NCBI RefSeq assembly: GCF_014647075.1
Contig: NZ_BMOM01000013.1
Span: 21,401-85,400 of the forward strand
DNA: 64,000 bases
Source: Deinococcus aerophilus
GTDB lineage: Bacteria; Deinococcota; Deinococci; Deinococcales; Deinococcaceae
Direction of reading: 5' to 3'
A program made the position numbers and the translations under genes. The notes below the pieces were generated by a model that was not told the DNA's origin, did not search any database, and was given only the letters and a program-made list of their open reading frames with translations. The stretch's first letter is position 1, and each line of letters begins with the position of its first letter. Shown piece after piece: positions 29,846-40,834 of this stretch.

Positions 29846-31016
29846 GGCCGCTCACCCCCCGCAGCGCCAGCCCCAGCGGCACCGTGAACTCCGGCGCATT
29901 GACCTGCAGGTAGCCGGTATCCACGTTGGCCTGATCGGTCTGCACGCTCAGCCACGGGCTGGCGATCTCGACCCGGAAGCCCAGTGCGTCGCTGATGGCC
30001 GCCGCCAGGCCGCGCAGCTTGGCCCCGCCGCCGGAAAGAAAGGTCCGGTCAATCACCACGTCGCCGCTCTGCACGCGGTAGAACTCCAGCGACCGGCGGA
30101 TCTCGGTGATCAGGTCTCCCAGCACGGGCCGCACAACCTCGAAGACCCGCGCCGGACTGTACTGCTCGCGCGCCATGTCGAAGTTGAGCAGGTCCTCCTC
30201 GTCCTCGGTGGGGGTGGTCGCCGTGGCGTAGCCCATCTTGACGTCCTCGGCGGCGTTGAAGTCCAGATCGAAGGCTTTTTGCAGCGCGGTGGTGAAGTCG
30301 TCGGCCGCCACGTTGATGTTGCGGGTCATCAGAACCCGTTCGCCGCGCACCAGATTGATCACCGAGCTGCTCGCGCCGATCTCCATGGTCAGCGCCACCT
30401 CGTCGGCCTCGGTGTAGTTGATGCCCGACAGGGTGGTCTTGTTGAGGTGCTCGCCCAGCAGGTTGCCGCGCAGGGCCCGCAGCGCCGAGAAGCTCTTGAG
30501 GTCGATCACCGTGGGTTCCAGGCCCGCGAGCCGCAGCACCTCGATCTGCCGGGCCACCGCTTCGGTGGGGGCAGCGGCGATCACGACCTCCATCTGGCCG
30601 TCCTCGGGGATGGTGGCGGGGTCGTCGAGCAGGTCGAAGTCCATGCTCACGTCATCAATGGGGTACGGAATGTAGCGCTCGGCCTCCCACTTGATGGCCT
30701 CCTGAAGGTCCTTGCGGTCCATCTTGGGCACCATGATGTTGCGCGTCACGGCCGACTGATTGGGCACGGCGGTGACGGCGTAGCGGGTGGTGATGCGGTG
30801 CTCGGCGAGCAGGCCCTTGAGCGCGGTGGCGACGGCCTGCGGCTCGATCACCATGCCGTCGCGCATGCTGCCGACGGGTGTGGGGGTCATCACGGCGTGT
30901 TGCAGTGACGGCGGCGCGCCGGCCTTCAGCACCACCACCTTGATGGCGCTGGTGCCGATCTCCACACCCAGCGCGGTGGGCCGCGGATTGACTAAGCGTT
31001 GAATAAAACTCGACAT
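29838..31016 (-). CDS. pilM: Type IV pilus assembly ATPase-like protein PilM
   Basis: 392 residues, actin-like (FtsA fold) cytoplasmic protein that anchors PilN. ATP-binding features are ALGVEIGTSAIKVVVLK (phosphate 1) and FLSGGGAKLRGLAAAISDALG (adenosine region). The start at 31016 follows a GGAGG ribosome site. First gene of the pil operon. The Met and frame upstream to 31091 are not supported. Confidence 0.94.
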   Translation of the reverse strand: MSSFIQRLVNPRPTALGVEIGTSAIKVVVLKAGAPPSLQHAVMTPTPVGSMRDGMVIEPQAVATALKGLLAEHRITTRYAVTAVPNQSAVTRNIMVPKMDRKDLQEAIKWEAERYIPYPIDDVSMDFDLLDDPATIPEDGQMEVVIAAAPTEAVARQIEVLRLAGLEPTVIDLKSFSALRALRGNLLGEHLNKTTLSGINYTEADEVALTMEIGASSSVINLVRGERVLMTRNINVAADDFTTALQKAFDLDFNAAEDVKMGYATATTPTEDEEDLLNFDMAREQYSPARVFEVVRPVLGDLITEIRRSLEFYRVQSGDVVIDRTFLSGGGAKLRGLAAAISDALGFRVEIASPWLSVQTDQANVDTGYLQVNAPEFTVPLGLALRGVSGRD

Positions 31017-31326
31017 TCTCCCTCCAGAAGGGGGTGGATTTAAGGGTTTCTCATCTGGTGGAGCCTGTCTGGGGGCCGATGAGGAGAACATGGCTGCGGG
31101 CGAGGGGGCCGGGAAAGGAGAGGCGCATGGACGCCTTCATGCAACCATTCCACCGCTTACCGAACTCTGACACCCTCCGTATGCGCTGCCATGCGGGCTT
31201 TTTCTGTGCCTGACCGCCCGGTTCCGGCGTCCCGCACTTGCCTGTCCCCAGGCAACATGAAGGGCCGGACCCCGGCGCACAGAGCGGCGGAGCAGAAGGG
31301 GGGCCCGCAGCCAAGCGGTCCCGAGG
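31017..31326. other. Intergenic region upstream of the pil operon
   Basis: 310 nt between the lipoprotein gene and pilM on the same strand. It has the pilM ribosome site and an inverted repeat TTGCCTG-TCCC-CAGGCAA (31239-31256), which could be the end of the lipoprotein transcript or an operator. No convincing -10/-35 pair or open frame with codon use like the neighbours was seen. Confidence 0.6.
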
Positions 31327-32085
31327 TCAGCGCTCCTGCAGGTCTACGCCAAAGGACCGCACCTGGCCGTCCGGGCTGACGGTCACGACCTCCGAGCCGA
31401 CGAGGCCGACCCGGCCCGGTCCGTGGGCTACCGTGGCCACCACCCGGCCCGTCGCGTCGAGCCGCTCTAGCCGGGTGCCACTCAGGCGGTAGCGGCCAGA
31501 CACGGTGACCACTGCGGGCAGATCCGCCGACTGTGCCCCGGTGGGTGTGGCCACCAGCAGCGGTCCAGCTCCCTGTTCCAGCCGCGCGCCGTCGGAAACA
31601 CGCATCAGGTTGCCTGCCAGCAGCACGTAATCGTTGCCGTCTCCGCCGGTCAGGGCCGCGGTGGGGCCGCCGATCACCCCGCGGGTGTCGGCCCCCGCAT
31701 AGGTGACGGCGCTGCCGTCCTCGCGGTAGATCCGGGTGGTGCTCAGGGCGGTGACCCGGCCCGCCACCACGGTCTGTGCCGAGCGGTCCAACGTGACCAC
31801 CGCGCCCGGCCCCGGAACAGCGGCCCAGGCGTCTCCACCGTTCCAGCCCACGTCCACGGCGGGCGGTAGTTTGGGGCAGTTTGGCCGGTAGGAGGGCGCG
31901 CGCGCCACGCACGCCCGACCGCCCGCAACCCACGCCACGCCCTCGGGACCAAAGGCGGCGCGGAAGGTGGGGTCGGCCGGCGCGGCCGTGGAGGACGGGG
32001 CGGCCCTGACCACGGGCCGGGTGGGTGCGGGGACACAGGCGGCCAGCACACACAGGCCGAAAGCCACGGTCAACAGGGAGCGCAT
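31327..32085 (-). CDS. Lipoprotein of unknown function
   Basis: 252 residues. Residues 1-17 form a lipoprotein signal ending in LAAC, so a lipid-anchored exported protein is expected. The rest is beta-rich with repeated short strands (GVAWVAGGRACV, VVAGRVTALSTTRIYREDG, YVLLAGNLMRVSDG, RYRLSGTRLERLDATGRVV, VTVSPDGQVRSFGV), which suggests a propeller or beta-sandwich. No family was recognised. It lies 50 nt after murF on the same strand. Confidence 0.75.
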   Translation of the reverse strand: MRSLLTVAFGLCVLAACVPAPTRPVVRAAPSSTAAPADPTFRAAFGPEGVAWVAGGRACVARAPSYRPNCPKLPPAVDVGWNGGDAWAAVPGPGAVVTLDRSAQTVVAGRVTALSTTRIYREDGSAVTYAGADTRGVIGGPTAALTGGDGNDYVLLAGNLMRVSDGARLEQGAGPLLVATPTGAQSADLPAVVTVSGRYRLSGTRLERLDATGRVVATVAHGPGRVGLVGSEVVTVSPDGQVRSFGVDLQER

Positions 32086-32135
32086 GCGGCCATTGTTCCT
32101 GGCCCCCGGCTGAGGGGCGTGAGGCGGCTGGCTCT

Positions 32136-33434
32136 TCAGCCGGGCCTCCCGTCCGCATCCCGATGGCGCAGCAGGGCGTCCACCACCACATCCAGCCCCA
32201 CGCCCTCCTGGGCCCGCCGCTCGGGGGTCCAGGAGATGCCCCGGCTGGCCTTGACGAGCACCACGTCGCCGTCCCGGACCTCGCTGAGCAGATCGGTCAG
32301 CAACTCGGGCACGCTGGCATGGGCCCGTTCCCCCAGTTCGGCGGCAAAGGCCCCCACGCCGAAGGTCAGATCGGCACACGCCCGCGCTTCCCGGCCCACG
32401 GCCGCGTGCAACTCGCGCTCGGTCTCGCCGAGTTCCAGCATGCGCCCCAGTACGCTGATGCGGCGGCCGGGCAGGGCATGCAGGGCGTTCAGTGCGGCGC
32501 TGACGGCCACCGGTGAGGCGTTGTAGGCATCGTCAATCACGGTGAAGCGGCCTCCGTGCACGCGGTAGCGCCCGCCCGGGACGCTGACCTCGCCCAGTCT
32601 TCCGGCCGCCTCTGCCACGTTCAGCCCCGCTCGCTGTGCCAGCACCAGCCCCAGGACGGCAGCCTCAGCCTGGACGCGGGCGGCCAGGGGAAGGCTCACC
32701 GTCTGGCCGCCGAAGGTGAAGGTGACGCCCTGTGGAGTGATGCTCAGTTCCTGGCCTGCGTGCGTCACATTCCCGAATCCATAGCTCTCGACCCCTGGAC
32801 GGTCAGCGTAGAACGGCGCGGCCTGTGCCCCCACCAGCCCGCGCACTCTCTCCAGCAGGACGCCCTTCTCGCGGGCGATGTTCTCTATGCTGCCCAGCTG
32901 TTCCAGATGCGCGGGACCGATGCTCGTGACCACCCCCACGTCCGGGCGCACCAGATCCACCAGTTCAGCCATCTCGCCCAGGCGGTCGATGCCCATCTCG
33001 ACCACCAGCGGCCGGGGCGAGGCTCCGTACTCGATCAGAAAGCACGCGATGGCGGGTGGCGTGTTGTACACCGGCATGAAGTGGGCGCCCAGCGCCGCCG
33101 CCGCATAGGCCTTGGCGGTCGTCTTGCCCGCACTGCCGGTGATGCCCACGACCAGGGGATTCCGGGCCCGCTCGGCCCGTGCCCAGGCGAACAGGGCGGC
33201 CTGCGCGTCGTCCACCCGCACGGCGCGCGGCACGTCCAGATCGGTGAGTACAAAGGGAGCGCCCGCCTCCAGCGCCGCCTCCACGAAGCGGTTGCCGTGC
33301 ATCTTCTCGCCGGGCAATGCCACAAAGGCCACCTTGGGAGAGGCCTCGCGCGAGTCCCAGGTCAGGCGGGCGGCAGGCCGGGCCTGCGGGTGAACGGCGG
33401 CGGAAAAGGGCAGGGCGGCGTGGGGATCAGGCAT
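32136..33434 (-). CDS. murF: UDP-MurNAc-tripeptide ligase MurF-like
   Basis: 432 residues. Mur ligase that adds D-Ala-D-Ala to the peptidoglycan precursor. N-terminal UDP-binding part (LTWDSREASPKVAFVALPG), ATP P-loop GITGSAGKTTAK, central-domain GIDRLGEMAELVDLVRPDVGVVTSIGPAHLEQLGS with the His, and VIDDAYNASPVAVSAALNAL. The ATG at 33434 has TATCCT 7 nt upstream. This minus-strand promoter abuts the promoter of the divergent amidase gene. MurF is the best fit among Mur ligases by the DAYNASP motif. Confidence 0.9.
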   Translation of the reverse strand: MPDPHAALPFSAAVHPQARPAARLTWDSREASPKVAFVALPGEKMHGNRFVEAALEAGAPFVLTDLDVPRAVRVDDAQAALFAWARAERARNPLVVGITGSAGKTTAKAYAAAALGAHFMPVYNTPPAIACFLIEYGASPRPLVVEMGIDRLGEMAELVDLVRPDVGVVTSIGPAHLEQLGSIENIAREKGVLLERVRGLVGAQAAPFYADRPGVESYGFGNVTHAGQELSITPQGVTFTFGGQTVSLPLAARVQAEAAVLGLVLAQRAGLNVAEAAGRLGEVSVPGGRYRVHGGRFTVIDDAYNASPVAVSAALNALHALPGRRISVLGRMLELGETERELHAAVGREARACADLTFGVGAFAAELGERAHASVPELLTDLLSEVRDGDVVLVKASRGISWTPERRAQEGVGLDVVVDALLRHRDADGRPG

Positions 33435-33441
33435 CGGGCCC

Positions 33442-33458
33442 AGGATATTCGCTAGCCT
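33442..33458. promoter_or_regulatory. Back-to-back leaderless promoters of murF and the amidase gene
   Basis: The minus-strand TATCCT (33447-33442) is 7 nt from the murF ATG. The plus-strand TAGCCT (33453-33458) is 7 nt from the amidase GTG. Only 5 nt separate the two boxes and 31 nt separate the two start codons, so each -35 region must lie in the other gene's first codons. Confidence 0.6.
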
Positions 33459-33465
33459 GGAGTGC

Positions 33466-34446
33466 GTGAGCGACCACCACCTGAACAGCAACCACATCCA
33501 CACCGTCTGGGACCGGGCGCTGCCCCCCGCGCTGGAGGTCCGGCCCGGTGACACGGTGACCCTCGAGACCCTGGACGCCTCGGACGGAGGAGTGGCGCGG
33601 CGGGTGGTGGCCGGAGAGCTGCAGACCCCCGCCGCTCTGGAGGCCCTGATCCGCGCCGATGCGTGTCCTGCCCGTACAGGACCGCGCGGCCACCCGCTGA
33701 CCGGTCCGGTCTTCGTGGAGGGGGCGCAGCCGGGCGACGCCCTGAAGATCGAGATGCTGGAGATCGTGCCCGCGGCCTGGGGCTGGACCGGCTGTCGTCC
33801 GGACGGCATTGGTCTGTTGGACACCGCGCTGGCGGAGGAGGGCCTCCAGCCCTACACCCATTTCTGGGACCTGCGGGCCGGCGGACACACGGAGTTCCTG
33901 CCCGGTATCCGCCTGCCCCTCGCACCGTTTCCGGGAGTGGTGGGGGTGGCCCCGGCAGCAGACGGGCCGCACCCCACCGCCCCGCCCCGGCAGGTGGGCG
34001 GCAACATGGACATCCGGCAACTGGTGGCCGGCAGCGTGTTGTACTTGCCGGTGGAAGTTCCCGGCGCGCTGCTCTCGGTGGGCGATCTGCACGCTGCCCA
34101 GGGCGACGGCGAGCTGTCCGGCACCGGCATCGAGATGGCGGGCCAGATCACGGTGCGGCTCACCCTGGAACGCGGCGCGCACCTGGAAACGCCCGAGTTC
34201 ACCACCCCGACCTCTGGCGGGCACAGCGCGCGATGGCACGCGACCACCGGCCACCACCCCAACCTGATGACGGCGGCCCGCATCGCCCTGCGCGCCCTGC
34301 TGCGGCGGCTGCAGGCCCGCGGCCTGAGTCTGGAACAGGCCTACGTGCTGTCCAGCGCGTGTGTGGACCTCAAGATCAGTCAGGTCGTGGACGCGCCGAA
34401 CTACACGGTCAGCGCCTTCCTGCCGCTGGACATCTTCGTGGAGTGA
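33466..34446 (+). CDS. Acetamidase/formamidase family amidohydrolase
   Basis: 326 residues of the FmdA/AmdA family, which hydrolyse formamide or acetamide to ammonia. Family features: HTVWDRALPPALEVRPGDTVTLET, GHPLTGPVFVEGAQPGDALKIEM, GGNMDIRQLVAGSVLYLPVEVPGALLSVGDLHAAQGDGELSG with the metal or catalytic Asp/His/Glu set, and the DLKISQVVDAPNYTVSAFLP ending. The start is GTG, with a leaderless-type box. The physiological amide is unknown. Confidence 0.88.
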   Translation: MSDHHLNSNHIHTVWDRALPPALEVRPGDTVTLETLDASDGGVARRVVAGELQTPAALEALIRADACPARTGPRGHPLTGPVFVEGAQPGDALKIEMLEIVPAAWGWTGCRPDGIGLLDTALAEEGLQPYTHFWDLRAGGHTEFLPGIRLPLAPFPGVVGVAPAADGPHPTAPPRQVGGNMDIRQLVAGSVLYLPVEVPGALLSVGDLHAAQGDGELSGTGIEMAGQITVRLTLERGAHLETPEFTTPTSGGHSARWHATTGHHPNLMTAARIALRALLRRLQARGLSLEQAYVLSSACVDLKISQVVDAPNYTVSAFLPLDIFVE

Positions 34447-34449
34447 GGC

Positions 34450-34475
34450 GAGGGCGGCGGAGCGCGGCCGCCCTC
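34450..34475. terminator. Hairpin between convergent amidase and fakA genes
   Basis: A 9-bp stem (GAGGGCGGC / GCCGCCCTC) with an 8-nt loop, extended by a GTGAG/CTCAC outer pairing. No T-run. Confidence 0.55.
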
Positions 34476-34487
34476 CACTCACTCGGT

Positions 34488-36084
<1,597 letters not shown>

Positions 36085-36092
<8 letters not shown>

Positions 36093-36423
36093 GCTGGACC
36101 CCCACGGCGTGGACGCGGGTGGCGGCCAGCTCAATGCCCGCCTGGTTCCTGACCGTGTGCTCTACCCGCTCGATGATGTTGCGCGCCACCGTGGGAATGC
36201 TGACGCCGTAGGCCGCCACGATGTACAGGTCGGCGGTGTACTGGCCTCCGTCCTTGTCCTTGCCGATGACCACGCCGTCACTGACGTTGGCGCGGCCAAG
36301 CACGCGGCTCAGGCCTTCTTTCAGGTTGGCGGGAGCCATGCCCACCACTCCCGGAATTTCGTGGGCAGTCAGCCCAATCAGTGAGGCGAGCGCCGCCTCC
36401 GTAATTTGTATGGAACCAGTCAC
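36085..36423 (-). CDS. Asp23/Gls24-family envelope stress protein
   Basis: 112 residues. The start of the family is visible: GSIQITEAALASLIGLTAHEIPGVVGMA, followed by YTADLYIVAAYGVSIPTVARNIIERVEHTV. The family is small, often membrane-tethered by partners, and linked to envelope homeostasis. The GTG at 36423 sits 10 nt after TATACT, a near-leaderless layout. It is co-translated with fakA. Confidence 0.88.
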
Positions 36424-36574
36424 AGTACCGCCGAGTATAGGGGAGAAGGCGAACCGAACAGAAAACAGGATGGTGAGCGGGAAAGGCTGGAACGTGCGAA
36501 GTCGGGAAGCCCGGCACCGTCTGCCGTCACGGTTCGGGTTCTGTCTGCAGGCCGGTGCGTGCTTTACTTCCGCC

Positions 36575-37909
36575 ATGCAACTTGTGGATTCACTGGAGCG
36601 CGCCGACCTCTCGCTGACGTTCATGGGACCGGACGCGGCCCATCCCGAACGGCTGACCCGTGGCCTGAAAGCAGGTGAGGTGCGGCTGCTGTCCCGCGGC
36701 GCAGACGGCGACGGAGCGCTGGCCCTGACCCCCGCAGACGCTCAGGAGGCCCGGGAGGTGGGGGCGGCGCTGGCGAAGCTCGCCCGTGAGCTGAAGGCCA
36801 CCTCGGTGCAGGTCACCGCCACCGACCACGCCGCCGCCCTCGCGGCCGCGATCCTGGCGGCGGCGTGGCAGGACCGGCGCTACAAGGGCAGCGGTGAGGA
36901 GAACGCGGCGCAGCTGCAGGTCGGGGGGCTGGACGCCGCCGCCTCGGCGCACGTCCGGGGAGTCTCGGCGGGCGTGACCTTCGCGCGCGAACTGGTGAGT
37001 GCGCCCGCCAACCACCTCAACCCGGCGACCCTGGCGAAGGAAGCCCAGACCCTCGGGGCCCACGGCCTGAGCGTGGAGGTCTGGGACGGCGGGGCCATCG
37101 AGGCGCGCGGCATGGGGCTGCTCGCTGCGGTGGCGGCGGGCAGCGCCACGGGGCCGCGCCTGATCCGCCTGACGCTGTCCGCCCGCGGCGAGGTTCAGCG
37201 GGTCATTGCTCTGGTGGGCAAGGGCATCACCTTCGATACCGGCGGCTACAGCCTCAAGAATCCGCAGGGCATGTACGGCATGAAGAACGACATGGGCGGG
37301 GCAGGCGCGGTGCTGGGCGCCATGCGCGCCCTGGCCGAGTTGAAGGCGGACGTGCCCGAGGGCACCGAGGTCCGCGCCTACGTGGCCGCCGCCGAGAACA
37401 TGGTCGGCCCCCACGCCATGCGCCCCGGCGACGTGTACCGCGCCGCCAACGGCAAGACGGTGGAGGTCACGAACACCGACGCCGAGGGCCGCCTGGTGCT
37501 TGCCGACGCCCTGGCCGTGGCCTGCGACGAGGGCGCGACCGAACTGGTGGATCTGGCCACCCTGACCGGCGTGAAGGTGGCGGCGCTGGGCAACGACGTG
37601 GCCGCCCTGTTCAGCTCGGACGCGGCCCTCGCCGCCCGGTTGAAGGCGGGAGCACAGGCGGCCGGAGAACTGCTGTGGGAACTGCCGCTGCACCAGCCCT
37701 ACCTCAAGGCCTTCCAGAAAAACACCGTCGCTGACCTGAAGAACAGCGACATGCAGCCTGCGGGCGGCAGCATCAAGGCGGCGCTGTTCCTGCAGCAGTT
37801 CGTGACCCGTCCGTGGGCCCATCTGGACATCGCCGGCAACGCGGCGAAGGAGGACGTGGCGACCGGCTGGGGCGTGGGCACGCTGGTGGAATACGTGCTG
37901 GCACGGTAG
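36575..37909 (+). CDS. pepA: M17-family leucyl aminopeptidase
   Basis: 444 residues, somewhat shorter than the usual 480-500. Catalytic motifs are intact: VGKGITFDTGGYSLK (metal-binding Lys and Asp), MKNDMGGAGAVLGAM, VAAAENMVGPHAMRPGDVYRAANGKTVEV and the signature NTDAEGRLVLADAL. Two-metal aminopeptidase of cytosolic peptide turnover. The N-terminal domain is degenerate, as usual. It stands alone and converges with the ParB-fold gene at a double hairpin. Confidence 0.95.
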   Translation: MQLVDSLERADLSLTFMGPDAAHPERLTRGLKAGEVRLLSRGADGDGALALTPADAQEAREVGAALAKLARELKATSVQVTATDHAAALAAAILAAAWQDRRYKGSGEENAAQLQVGGLDAAASAHVRGVSAGVTFARELVSAPANHLNPATLAKEAQTLGAHGLSVEVWDGGAIEARGMGLLAAVAAGSATGPRLIRLTLSARGEVQRVIALVGKGITFDTGGYSLKNPQGMYGMKNDMGGAGAVLGAMRALAELKADVPEGTEVRAYVAAAENMVGPHAMRPGDVYRAANGKTVEVTNTDAEGRLVLADALAVACDEGATELVDLATLTGVKVAALGNDVAALFSSDAALAARLKAGAQAAGELLWELPLHQPYLKAFQKNTVADLKNSDMQPAGGSIKAALFLQQFVTRPWAHLDIAGNAAKEDVATGWGVGTLVEYVLAR

Positions 37910-37916
37910 ACGGGCA

Positions 37917-37950
37917 AACCCCGTCGGGTGGCCTGCTGCCGGACGGGGTT
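37917..37950 (+). terminator. Hairpin after pepA
   Basis: A 9-bp stem (AACCCCGTC / GACGGGGTT) with a 16-nt loop starts 8 nt after the pepA stop. There is no clear T-run. Confidence 0.6.
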
Positions 37951-37964
37951 CAGGTCATGGAGGC

Positions 37965-37988
37965 GGCCATGTAGGCTGACCGCCTACC

Positions 37989-37998
<10 letters not shown>
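37965..37998. terminator. Second hairpin, covering the end of the ParB-fold gene
   Basis: An 11-bp perfect inverted repeat (GGCCATGTAGG / CCTACATGGCC) with a 12-nt loop. The right arm includes the last codons and stop of the minus-strand gene, so the stop codon is inside the stem. Confidence 0.6.
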
Positions 37999-38933
<935 letters not shown>

Positions 38934-39086
38934 GAGGCGGGCACTCTCCTGGCGCGCGGGCGCGCGGATGGCCGGGGCCTTGGGACGCTGCGGGGATATA
39001 GAGGACCCCGGACGCTCCGCCAGGATACTGCATTCCCGCGCCGGCTAATGCTGCCCTGTATCACCACTTCGGCCGCGCTGGGGTGC

Positions 39087-39896
39087 TCAGTTCAGCTGAA
39101 GGGGAACGCTGTGCAGGGTGGGATTGGGGCTGGCCCCCTCGGTCGAGTAGCGCAGCTCGTAACTGCCCGGCTGGTCCGGCAGTTTGAGGCTGCCCGGATT
39201 GCCATCGCGGGTATAGAAGTACGTCGTGTAGGTCCCCACCGGCGCGCCCTGCGGCACGACCGTCACGTAATCGCCCGGATTGTTCGGGCCGGTCCAGCGG
39301 ACCTGAAGGGTGCTGCCCGCCCTGGCGCTGGCGGGGGCCGTAAGCCCGTACTGCACGGCCGTGATGGTCAGGGGCACGCTGCTCAGGGTGGGGTTGGGAC
39401 TGGCCTTCTCGCTGGAATAGCGCAGCTCGTAGTCGCCCGGTGCCAGCGGCAGGGTCAGTTTGCCGGGATTGCCGTCGGCCGTGTGGAAGTAGGCCGTATA
39501 CATCCCCACCGGCGCTCCCTTTGGCACGACCGTCACGTAGTCACCGGGGTTGTTGGGGCCGGTCCACTTCACGCTCAGCACGCTGCCCGCCGGGGCGGAC
39601 GCCGGGGCGGACAGGCCATACGTGGCCGGTGTGAGGGTGAGGGGGGTGCGGGCCAGGGTGGGATTGGGGCTGACCCGCTCGTTGGAGTACCGCAGCTCGT
39701 AATCGCCGGGTTCCAGCGGCACAGTCAGCCGGGCGGGATTGCCTGCGCCGGTGTAGACGTGGTTGGTGTAGGTGCCGTCCTGGGCGCCTTTGGGGACCAC
39801 CGTGACGTAATCGCCGGGGTTGTTCGGCCCCTTCCACTGGACCTCGACCACCCGGCCCGCCTCAGCCGTTTTGGGAGCGGTCAGGGCATAGACGCC
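39087..39896 (-). repeat. Three in-frame tandem DNA repeats of about 270 bp
   Basis: The codons for the GDYVTVVP core recur near 39261, 39531 and 39801, a period of exactly 270 nt (90 residues). The three copies are closely similar at DNA level. Confidence 0.85.
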
Positions 39897-40577
39897 CGTC
39901 TGGGCGGTGGCCGTGGCCCGGCCCAGCGCCGCGGCCAGCTCCGCGCCGGAGCGGGTGTTCTCGAAAGTGCCCAGCCCACCAAAGCTCTTGCGGGCCGCGT
40001 CGTTCAGGTCAATGCCGATGATGCGCACATCCACCTGAATGCCGCGCTGCTTGAAGGCGCCCAGGACCTCGCCCAGCTTGCCGCCGCAGGACTCCTCGCC
40101 GTCCGTGACGAGCACGATCACCTTGCGGCTGGCGTCCTGGGGAAAATCCTGGGCCGCCTGCAGCAGGGAATACACGATGGGTGTGGCTCCCCGGGGCGTG
40201 GCGGCCGCAACCCGGGTCTGCAGCGCCGTGCGGTCAAAACCGGTCATGGGGGCGACGAGCACCGAGTCCTCGCACTGCTGGCCCGCCTTCAGCCCCGCGC
40301 CGTAGATCCGCAGGCCCACATTCAGGCCGGGTTCGGCCTTCAGGTCGCCCAGAAACTGCCTGAGCGTGGCCTGGGCCGACGCCATGCGGGTCTGGCCGTC
40401 GGGCAGTTTGGTCAGCATGCTGCCGGAGGCGTCCAGAATCAGCTGGACGTGGGTGGCCGTCGCCTGCGCTCCCGCCAGTCCGGCCAGGCCCAGCCATAGA
40501 CTCAGGCCCAACCCCAGACCGGGCACGGTCACACGAAGCAGCGAGCGGGCCGACGGAACGCGTTGCGGTCTGTGCAT
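39087..40577 (-). CDS. Exported VWA-domain protein with three 90-residue repeats
   Basis: 496 residues with a signal peptide (about 1-32, ending GLAGAQA). The VWA domain (about 36-215) has MIDAS motif DASGS, then the ATPRGATPIVYSLL Thr and VTDGEES. Three tandem repeats follow (about 229-496), each with GPNNPGDYVTVVP(K/Q)GA, GNP..L.LPL.PGDYELRYS and SPNPTL.S.P. The fold is probably beta-sandwich. A GGAGGTG ribosome site precedes the ATG. It is divergent from the Ter locus, but the signal peptide places it outside the cytoplasm, unlike TerY-type VWA proteins. Confidence 0.88.
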   Translation of the reverse strand: MHRPQRVPSARSLLRVTVPGLGLGLSLWLGLAGLAGAQATATHVQLILDASGSMLTKLPDGQTRMASAQATLRQFLGDLKAEPGLNVGLRIYGAGLKAGQQCEDSVLVAPMTGFDRTALQTRVAAATPRGATPIVYSLLQAAQDFPQDASRKVIVLVTDGEESCGGKLGEVLGAFKQRGIQVDVRIIGIDLNDAARKSFGGLGTFENTRSGAELAAALGRATATAQTGVYALTAPKTAEAGRVVEVQWKGPNNPGDYVTVVPKGAQDGTYTNHVYTGAGNPARLTVPLEPGDYELRYSNERVSPNPTLARTPLTLTPATYGLSAPASAPAGSVLSVKWTGPNNPGDYVTVVPKGAPVGMYTAYFHTADGNPGKLTLPLAPGDYELRYSSEKASPNPTLSSVPLTITAVQYGLTAPASARAGSTLQVRWTGPNNPGDYVTVVPQGAPVGTYTTYFYTRDGNPGSLKLPDQPGSYELRYSTEGASPNPTLHSVPLQLN

Positions 40578-40735
40578 GGGCCACCTCCGGAAACGAGAAC
40601 ACACCTGTGTCTGGACAGCAGGTGCAGAAACAAGGGGGGGGTCTGTGTGCCCCGGTTTCCGCCGGTCTGCCGCCCGCCGAACGTTTTTTGTCAGTGTATA
40701 CCTCCGCGCAGCGCAGACCGGTGGAAGGCCGGGAT

Positions 40736-40775
40736 TTGTCTGTGCCCGCAGAAGATTGTCTGTGCCCGCTGAAGA
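40736..40775 (+). repeat. Two 20-bp direct repeats upstream of the Ter locus
   Basis: Positions 40736-40755 and 40756-40775 are identical except at one base (TTGTCTGTGCCCGC then A/T, then GAAGA). They abut each other and end 7 nt before the TAGACT -10 box, so they occupy the -48 to -8 side of the promoter, a natural place for a regulator. Confidence 0.7.
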
Positions 40776-40782
40776 ACTGCTC

Positions 40783-40788
40783 TAGACT
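40783..40788 (+). promoter_or_regulatory. -10 box at the head of the Ter locus
   Basis: TAGACT, 7 nt before the ATG of the 12-codon leader frame at 40796. The two 20-bp repeats lie just upstream. Confidence 0.55.
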
Positions 40789-40795
40789 GTGCCCG

Positions 40796-40834
40796 ATGGC
40801 TGTCTGTTCTCCGCTGTGTCCAGGGGTCCGGTGA
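40796..40834 (+). CDS. Possible 12-codon leader peptide ahead of the DUF2786-like gene
   Basis: ATG 7 nt after a -10 box starts a frame coding MAVCSPLCPGVR. Its TGA (40832-40834) overlaps the GTG (40831) of the next gene as GTGA. A leaderless start coupled to the main gene by stop-start overlap is the simplest reading. Two cysteines in 12 residues are notable next to a tellurium/oxidant locus. A frameshift in an N-terminally longer gene is the main alternative. Confidence 0.5.
   Translation: MAVCSPLCPGVR

Noticed and set aside
31239..31256. Inverted repeat TTGCCTG/CAGGCAA as a rho-independent terminator
   Set aside because: The 7-bp stem is not followed by a T-run on either strand. It is kept only as a note in the intergenic entry.
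40789..40831. GTG at 40789 as start of the DUF2786-like gene
   Set aside because: It would begin one base after the -10 box, before the expected transcript start, and has no ribosome site. The GTG at 40831 is coupled to the leader frame.
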